Below are positions 45,022 to 49,569 of a stretch of 49,569 bases of DNA, in pieces. Below the pieces are notes generated by a model. It did no database searches, had not been told where the DNA came from, and was given only the letters and a program-made list of their open reading frames with translations. The stretch comes from Marinobacterium profundum (lineage in GTDB: Bacteria; Pseudomonadota; Gammaproteobacteria; Pseudomonadales; Balneatricaceae): contig NZ_BCNS01000096.1 in the NCBI RefSeq assembly GCF_001528745.1, positions 1 through 49,569 of the forward strand, read 5' to 3'. The position numbers were made by a program, and so were the translations under genes. Position 1 is the first letter of the stretch; every line of letters begins with the position of its first letter.

Positions 45022-46038
45022 ATGAAATTTCCAAGTAAGGCTACGAAAGTTCTATCCCTGTCACTCTGCCTCGCTGTTTCCGCAGTCGTGAGCACAATGG
45101 CCCAGGCCAAAACCTTCAAAGTTGCAGTCGGTGATGCCGCAGGCGGCACCCAGCATGAGCTCGGCAAGAAATTCAATGAAGTACTGATGGAAAAAACCGG
45201 CGGCAAGCATGACGCCAAACTGTTCATGAATGGCCAGCTCGGCAGCGAACAGGACACCGTGAACGACGCTGCAATCGGCACCCTGGATTTCTCCATCCTG
45301 GCTATTAACAACGTGACCCCCTTCTCCCCCACCGTTGGCGCCCTCACCCTGCCCTACATGATCCAGAGCCTGGACGATGCCATCACCCTGACCCAGGGCC
45401 CTGTAGGTGAGCAGCTGGTCGAGAACACCCTGCGAGATGCCGGCGTACGGATTATCGGCTGGGCCTACTCCGGCTTTCGCGTGCTGACCAACTCCAAGCA
45501 TCCGGTCACCACCCCGGCAGAACTGAAAGACGTTGTAGTTCGCGTGCCCAAAAACGAAATCATGATCGACACTTACAAGGCTTGGGGTATCAACGCCACG
45601 CCTATGGCCTGGTCCGAAACCTTCACTGCACTGCAGCAGGGCGTTGTCGATGGCCAGGACAACCCGTACATCACCGTATATGCGATGAAGTTTGATGAAG
45701 TACAGAAGTACGTTACCAATCTGCGCTACCTGTTCTCCATTGAACCCCTGATCGTCAGCGAATCAGTGTTCCAGGATCAGTCCGCCGAAGACCAGGCTGC
45801 CATTCTGGAAGCTGGCAAGGCTGCCACGGCCCACAGCGCTCAGTTCCTGCGTGATCAGGAAAGCAAAATCAAGGCAGAACTGACCGAGAAAGGCATGGTC
45901 ATTGCTGATCCGGCCGATAACGAGAAAGAGTGGATCGACCTCGCCACAAGCAAGGTCTGGCCGAAGTATATCGACAGCATCGGCGGCAAGGACGTCCTGA
46001 ACAACGTGCTGAAATCGCTGGGCCGCGACGAAATCTGA
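45022..46038 (+). CDS. TRAP transporter solute-binding protein (DctP family)
   Basis: I start it at ATG 45022 (MKFPSKATKVLSLSLCLAVS), with GGAG 8 bases upstream; ATG 44995 would add residues before the signal peptide. The 338-aa protein has a Sec signal peptide (cleavage near AQAKT, residue 30). The mature DctP fold has the conserved basic segment VVVRVPKNEIMID and the family stretch FTALQQGVVDGQDNP (about 195-215). It should bind a carboxylate or sulfonate in the periplasm for the permease encoded after it. The substrate is not evident. Confidence 0.92.
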   Translation: MKFPSKATKVLSLSLCLAVSAVVSTMAQAKTFKVAVGDAAGGTQHELGKKFNEVLMEKTGGKHDAKLFMNGQLGSEQDTVNDAAIGTLDFSILAINNVTPFSPTVGALTLPYMIQSLDDAITLTQGPVGEQLVENTLRDAGVRIIGWAYSGFRVLTNSKHPVTTPAELKDVVVRVPKNEIMIDTYKAWGINATPMAWSETFTALQQGVVDGQDNPYITVYAMKFDEVQKYVTNLRYLFSIEPLIVSESVFQDQSAEDQAAILEAGKAATAHSAQFLRDQESKIKAELTEKGMVIADPADNEKEWIDLATSKVWPKYIDSIGGKDVLNNVLKSLGRDEI

Positions 46039-46231
46039 TCCCTTGTTAGCGGCCGCCCTTGCGGTGGCCGCGCAATGCATCGGTTTCCACCAGAAGGCTG
46101 TCTGGATAGGCGGGTCCAAGCACGTTGACCACCCCTATTCCTGCAGCCTTCTGGTTTTCTATCAGCACGTTAGAATGCATGGCGCTGCTGCCCGTCGGGC
46201 AGGTCAGTCCGCATTTCCAGGAGAACTCACT

Positions 46232-46786
46232 ATGGCAAAAGCCACGGTTCTATTCAGGATTCTCGGTAATATCGAGAGTTACATCTGCCGAACTCTCCTC
46301 TCCGTCTTCGTCATACTGCTTTTCCTGCAGATCATTTCACGGGAGTTGTTCCAGCATTCCCTTTCATGGACTGAAGAGCTTTCGACTTACATGTTTGTCT
46401 GGTTCGTATTCTTTGGCGCCAGTTATGCAGCCAAACTGTCGGCCCACAACCGTGTGACTTTCCAGTTCAAACTCCTGCCTCCCAAGGTCGGGGTCGTCAT
46501 GGAAGCTATCTCCGACCTTATCTGGGTCTGCTTCAACTGCTATTTCGTGTACCTGAGCTACGACTTTGTTTTCCACAAGATGAACCTGTTCTGGAAATCT
46601 CAGACGCTCGGCGTACCCATGAAATATATTTACCTGATTCTGCCTATCGCATTTTCCCTTATGACTATTCGCATTCTGCAGGTTAATTATTACAAGCTGA
46701 TCAAAGGCATTGATATTCGAGATCCCGAGTCACTCGAAGTCGAAAAGCTGATGGACTCAGACAAACAGAATAGCAAGTCCGTCTAG
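46232..46786 (+). CDS. TRAP transporter small membrane subunit (DctQ family)
   Basis: The 184-aa protein has four predicted membrane segments and the DctQ pattern including SWTEELSTYMFVWFVFFGA. It starts at ATG 46232 with AGGAGAA 8 bases upstream. It forms the permease with the DctM subunit, whose gene starts 14 bp later. The basic/acidic tail (DPESLEVEKLMDSDKQNSK) is cytoplasmic. A 193-bp gap after the binding-protein gene has no clear terminator. Confidence 0.9.
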   Translation: MAKATVLFRILGNIESYICRTLLSVFVILLFLQIISRELFQHSLSWTEELSTYMFVWFVFFGASYAAKLSAHNRVTFQFKLLPPKVGVVMEAISDLIWVCFNCYFVYLSYDFVFHKMNLFWKSQTLGVPMKYIYLILPIAFSLMTIRILQVNYYKLIKGIDIRDPESLEVEKLMDSDKQNSKSV

Positions 46787-46800
46787 GTCAGGAGTTTGTA

Positions 46801-48144
46801 ATGGTTGAATCATCCATCGTATTAATTCTGTTTGGCAGCTTCATCGGCCTGCTGCTGATGGGCGCACCTATTACCGTCGCCCTGGGCGTATCGGCCCTGG
46901 TGTCATTTCTTTATCTGGACGAGAACCCAATCAAGTTTGTTCAGATTGCCTTTACCTCCGTAGGCTCTTTCCCGCTCATGGCACTGCCTGCCTTTATTCT
47001 CGCTGGCGCCCTGATGGAAGCCGCCGGTATTTCGCGCCGCCTGGTGCATCTGGCGGAAAGCTTTGCTGGCCCCGTGACCGGTGGTATTTCAGCCGCTGCT
47101 GTACTGGCGTGCATGTTCTTTGGTGCCATCTCCGGTTCCGGCCCCGCAACCACCGCAGCGGTAGGGATGCTGATGATTCCGGCCATGATCAAGCGCGGTT
47201 ACGACAAAGGCTATGCATCGGCGATTACGGCATCGGCCGGTAGCCTGGGGATTATTATTCCGCCGTCGATTCCCATGGTGATCTTCGGTATTTCAGCGAT
47301 CGGCATGGTCGCGCCACCTGAGGCCATCGCCAAGTTTGGCGAGTTTCAGACAGTATCAATTCCCAAGCTCTTTATTGCAGGCTTTGCACCGGGGCTGATT
47401 ATCGCTACTACCTTGCTGATCATGAACTACGTGAGCTGCAAAAAACGCGGTTACCATGGTACCAGTGATGGCTGGTCATTCAACCAAATCACCAAGGCAT
47501 TCAAAGAGGGTTTCTGGTCGATACTGGCGCCTCTGGTTATTCTGGGGGGGATCTATACCGGCTTCTTTACCCCGACTGAATCCGCCATTGTCGCCATTTT
47601 CTATACCCTGTTCGTGGGCGTGTTCATTCACAAGGAGCTCAAGCTCGAAAGCATTTTCCATTCTCTGGAAACCACCACCTGGCTGAGCGGACGCGTGCTG
47701 CTGATTCTGTTCACCGCCACTGTATTTGGCCGCCTGCTGGTTGAAAACCAGATTCCCGCCATCGTGGCCGAGTCCATGCTCAGTGTTACCGATAATCTGT
47801 ATCTGATCTGGACCATGATCATCGCCTTCCTGCTATTTGTCGGCATGTTCATGGAAACCCTGGCCGCCATCATGATACTGACGCCGGTACTACTGCCCAT
47901 CGCCTACAGCCTGGGAATAGACCCGGTTCACTTCGGTATTGTCGTGGTCTGCAGTCTGGGAATCGGCTTTCAGACGCCGCCGCTGGGTGAAAACCTGTTT
48001 ATTGCCTCCGGCATCTCCGGCACCTCGATCGAAGAGATTTCCCTGCGGGCTCTGCCCTTTGCGTTTGCATCCATTGTTGGCGTATTCATCATCGCCTTCT
48101 TCCCGGATCTGACGCTCTTCCTGCCAAGGCTGCTGGGATATTAG
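46801..48144 (+). CDS. TRAP transporter large permease subunit (DctM family)
   Basis: The 447-aa protein has about twelve membrane segments. It contains the DctM signatures GAISGSGPATTAAVG (near residue 103), LGIIIPPSIPMVIFGI (near 150) and LGIGFQTPPLGENLF (near 390). It uses the ion gradient to take up the ligand delivered by the DctP protein. It follows the small subunit gene by 14 bp and precedes a universal stress protein gene, an arrangement seen in TRAP operons such as ectoine TeaABC-TeaD. Confidence 0.94.
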   Translation: MVESSIVLILFGSFIGLLLMGAPITVALGVSALVSFLYLDENPIKFVQIAFTSVGSFPLMALPAFILAGALMEAAGISRRLVHLAESFAGPVTGGISAAAVLACMFFGAISGSGPATTAAVGMLMIPAMIKRGYDKGYASAITASAGSLGIIIPPSIPMVIFGISAIGMVAPPEAIAKFGEFQTVSIPKLFIAGFAPGLIIATTLLIMNYVSCKKRGYHGTSDGWSFNQITKAFKEGFWSILAPLVILGGIYTGFFTPTESAIVAIFYTLFVGVFIHKELKLESIFHSLETTTWLSGRVLLILFTATVFGRLLVENQIPAIVAESMLSVTDNLYLIWTMIIAFLLFVGMFMETLAAIMILTPVLLPIAYSLGIDPVHFGIVVVCSLGIGFQTPPLGENLFIASGISGTSIEEISLRALPFAFASIVGVFIIAFFPDLTLFLPRLLGY

Positions 48145-48219
48145 TTATCAGGACAAAGCTCGCGCCATAACGGGCGCGGGCCCCTTATGCGGCATATTGA
48201 AGAATCTGAGGTAAATACC

Positions 48220-48756
48220 ATGCTGCCAGAATTCAAAAAAATACTTTATTGTACCGACCTGTCGAAGAACGCCTCCTTTGCATTCAAGTACGCGGTTTAT
48301 CTCGCCAAATCCACCGGCGCCGATATTCACGTGCTTCATGTGATTGAAAAGCTGTCGGACGATGCCCACTTCGCGCTTCAAACCTACGTGCTCAATGACA
48401 AGAGCCGGGATGACTTTTTGCATCACCGCATCCAGCACGCCCGCGAGCGGCTGAATGAACGCCAGGATTATTTCTGGGATGTGCTGGCGCCAGAGGAGAA
48501 GGCATTTCGCTCAAAAATAGTCTCCGTCGACATTGTTGAAAACACTCCGGCGGAAAACATTCTCAAGAAGTCGCGGGAACTGCAGTGCGACCTCATCGTA
48601 ATCGGTGCCCATGAGAAAGGCCGCATCATGCATACCTTCCTCGGCAGTGTAGCCAAAAGCGTACTGCGTCATTCCAAAATTCCCACCCTGGTCGTGCCAC
48701 TACCGGACAAGGAAGAAGCAGCCAAGGAAAAGGCCGCCGCCAGAAAGCGTTCCTGA
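48220..48756 (+). CDS. Universal stress protein (UspA family), TRAP-associated
   Basis: The start ATG 48220 (MLPEFKKILYCTDLS, 178 aa) has GAGG nearby; an ATG at 48187 is in frame but further. The fold is UspA: N-terminal KILYCTDLSKNA, and the C-terminal phosphate loop VIGAHEKGRIMHTFLGSVAKSVLRHS before IPTLVVPLP, an ATP-binding type. The Lys/Ala/Glu-rich tail is charged. It lies 75 bp after the DctM gene and could regulate the TRAP transporter, as TeaD does for TeaABC. A hairpin terminator follows. Confidence 0.9.
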   Translation: MLPEFKKILYCTDLSKNASFAFKYAVYLAKSTGADIHVLHVIEKLSDDAHFALQTYVLNDKSRDDFLHHRIQHARERLNERQDYFWDVLAPEEKAFRSKIVSVDIVENTPAENILKKSRELQCDLIVIGAHEKGRIMHTFLGSVAKSVLRHSKIPTLVVPLPDKEEAAKEKAAARKRS

Positions 48757-48775
48757 TAGTCAGAAGCTCAATTCT

Positions 48776-48808
48776 CCCCGGGGCTTACAGCTCCGGGGGT
48801 ACCCTTTT
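48776..48808 (+). terminator. Rho-independent terminator after the universal stress protein gene
   Basis: CCCCGG (48776-48781) pairs with CCGGGG (48793-48798), followed by GTACCCTTTT. It lies about 20 bp after the UspA stop and should end the TRAP operon. Confidence 0.6.
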
Positions 48809-48952
48809 ACCCGCAACTCCCTTCTCAATATCTATTCTCGATATCCCTCAGTAACAACCCTCCTTAATCGCCTTCGACAATCACAGCTTTGAACCCGGAG
48901 GTGCAACAACGACGCTTATTTGAAACGTCCGTAACACCTGGGCGAGTCAGAG

Positions 48953-48985
48953 ATAGTGTCCGCCGAAAAAGTAAGTCGACACTAT
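48953..48985. repeat. Perfect 8-bp inverted repeat
   Basis: ATAGTGTC (48953-48960) and GACACTAT (48978-48985) form a perfect stem around 17 bp. It may be a remnant of an insertion-sequence end or an unrelated hairpin. Confidence 0.45.
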
Positions 48986-49061
48986 TGGGCGGTCACCGCA
49001 CCTGGCTCAAGATGAATTCACCGACGGTTGGCGGTTACTGACGACCTACCCCCTAGACAGA

Positions 49062-49093
49062 GCGCCGCGGCGGATAAAACGCGGATGGGATTA
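49062..49093. repeat. Degenerate repeat, copy 1
   Basis: This 32-bp block starting GCGCCGCGGCGGATAAA matches the block at 49324-49355 with 29 of 32 bases the same. After it, GCTTGGCG, GCGGTC, CCGG.TCAA and AAAGC occur in the same order in both neighbourhoods, so the real repeat may be 100 bp or more. Confidence 0.7.
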
Positions 49094-49323
49094 GTTAAAT
49101 AACCGCTTGGCGCCCCCACGGGACCCGCGCTGCGGGCACATAGACCATTGCGGTCATACCGGATCAAGACAAAGCCACCACCACTGTGACGCGGATATCA
49201 TGCGACGAGCGCCATCGCTTCGTGATGGTTGTCGGAATTCGCAAGCTCATTCCAACCTACCATAATTATTACGCTTTAATATCCTGTTGCAGGATCTGAA
49301 AAGCGGAACAATACTCAACCTGG

Positions 49324-49355
49324 GCGCCGCGGCGGATAAAGAGCGGATGGGATCA
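49324..49355. repeat. Degenerate repeat, copy 2
   Basis: This is the second copy of the block at 49062-49093, with three substitutions. The following 150 bp share further short motifs in the same order as copy 1 with longer inserted sequence between them. Confidence 0.7.
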
Positions 49356-49569
49356 GGTGCTACGATGGAGACTTCTCCGTAGGAACTGCGCCCTCGCAGT
49401 GAATGCGTTCGGCCGGCACCGCGCTAAACGGATGGTATGCTTGGCGATGGCCCGTCCCGCAGGCAAGTATGCTGCGGTCGTCAAACCGGGTCAAAGCTGC
49501 GCTTCGACAAGTCCCGTTTTGACCCTACTATCACATGGCAGGGCGGCCGCGAGCGGCGCTGTCTACCGT

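Larger units (their letters stand above)
48757..49569. other. Gene-free end region with degenerate repeats
   Basis: I find no convincing gene in these 813 bp. It contains the terminator, an ATAGTGTC/GACACTAT inverted repeat (48953-48985), and two copies of a GC-rich repeat block (49062-49093 and 49324-49355, then related parts further on). Composition and repeats suggest mobile-element relics. Confidence 0.6.

Noticed and set aside
1-49569. CRISPR arrays, tRNA or rRNA genes, phage genes, integrase genes.
   Set aside because: No regular repeat-spacer array, no tRNA-like cloverleaf and no rRNA sequence seen on reading; no recombinase or phage structural protein recognised.

Overview
The window looks like chromosomal DNA from a marine-type gammaproteobacterium. 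Predicted proteins resemble Oceanospirillaceae-like bacteria such as Marinobacterium or Neptuniibacter, but this is inferred from gene families and base composition only; no rRNA or tRNA is present to prove it. Most of the window is GC-rich. The dimethylglycine-dehydrogenase-like gene and its LacI neighbour (about 2.0-6.1 kb) are visibly more AT-rich, which suggests a mosaic history.

Layout. (1) 1-6.1 kb, minus strand: a one-carbon/methylamine block with the start of purU, etfA, etfB, a DMGDH/SarDH-type flavoprotein and a LacI regulator. A perfect 18-bp palindrome sits at the flavoprotein promoter. (2) 6.6-10.0 kb: periplasmic copper amine oxidase tynA, divergent from an AraC regulator. (3) 10.1-17.4 kb, minus: a signalling cluster with a zinc-ribbon/cyclase/AAA/TPR protein, a response regulator, a histidine kinase and a secreted VWA protein. 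(4) 17.6-19.6 kb: a glutaredoxin and two DUF3461 paralogues around a small unknown gene. (5) 19.6-29.95 kb: a complete non-phosphorylative L-fucose pathway. It has an ABC transporter, mutarotase, AKR dehydrogenase, lactonase, UxaA-type dehydratase, SDR dehydrogenase and FAH hydrolase, divided around a divergent GntR regulator. (6) 30.1-32.1 kb: a fusion of a cytoplasmic class III nucleotidyl cyclase with a periplasmic solute-binding-protein-like sensor. (7) 32.1-41.5 kb: SoeABC-type cytoplasmic sulfite dehydrogenase, a Sad/SSADH-like aldehyde dehydrogenase, a TauE/SafE exporter and a SulP anion transporter. (8) 41.7-44.5 kb: CobS/CobT-type chelatase subunits. (9) 45.0-48.8 kb: a TRAP transporter followed by a universal stress protein. 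(10) 48.8-49.6 kb: gene-free DNA with degenerate repeats.

How the genes fit together. DMG/sarcosine oxidation releases electrons to ETF and formaldehyde-level carbon to tetrahydrofolate, and PurU can recycle formyl-THF. The fucose block should take L-fucose to pyruvate plus L-lactate. The Soe, aldehyde dehydrogenase, TauE/SafE, SulP and TRAP set suggests organosulfonate or sulfite handling.

Items most worth attention: the cyclase-TM-binding-protein fusion; a decayed second copy of the soeA 3' end lying between soeA and soeB and overlapped by a 39-codon ORF with a ribosome binding site; use of a UxaA-family enzyme as the likely fuconate dehydratase; the LacI operator at the DMGDH promoter; a 161-bp MITE with CTAG duplications; and a LuxR HTH relic after cobT.
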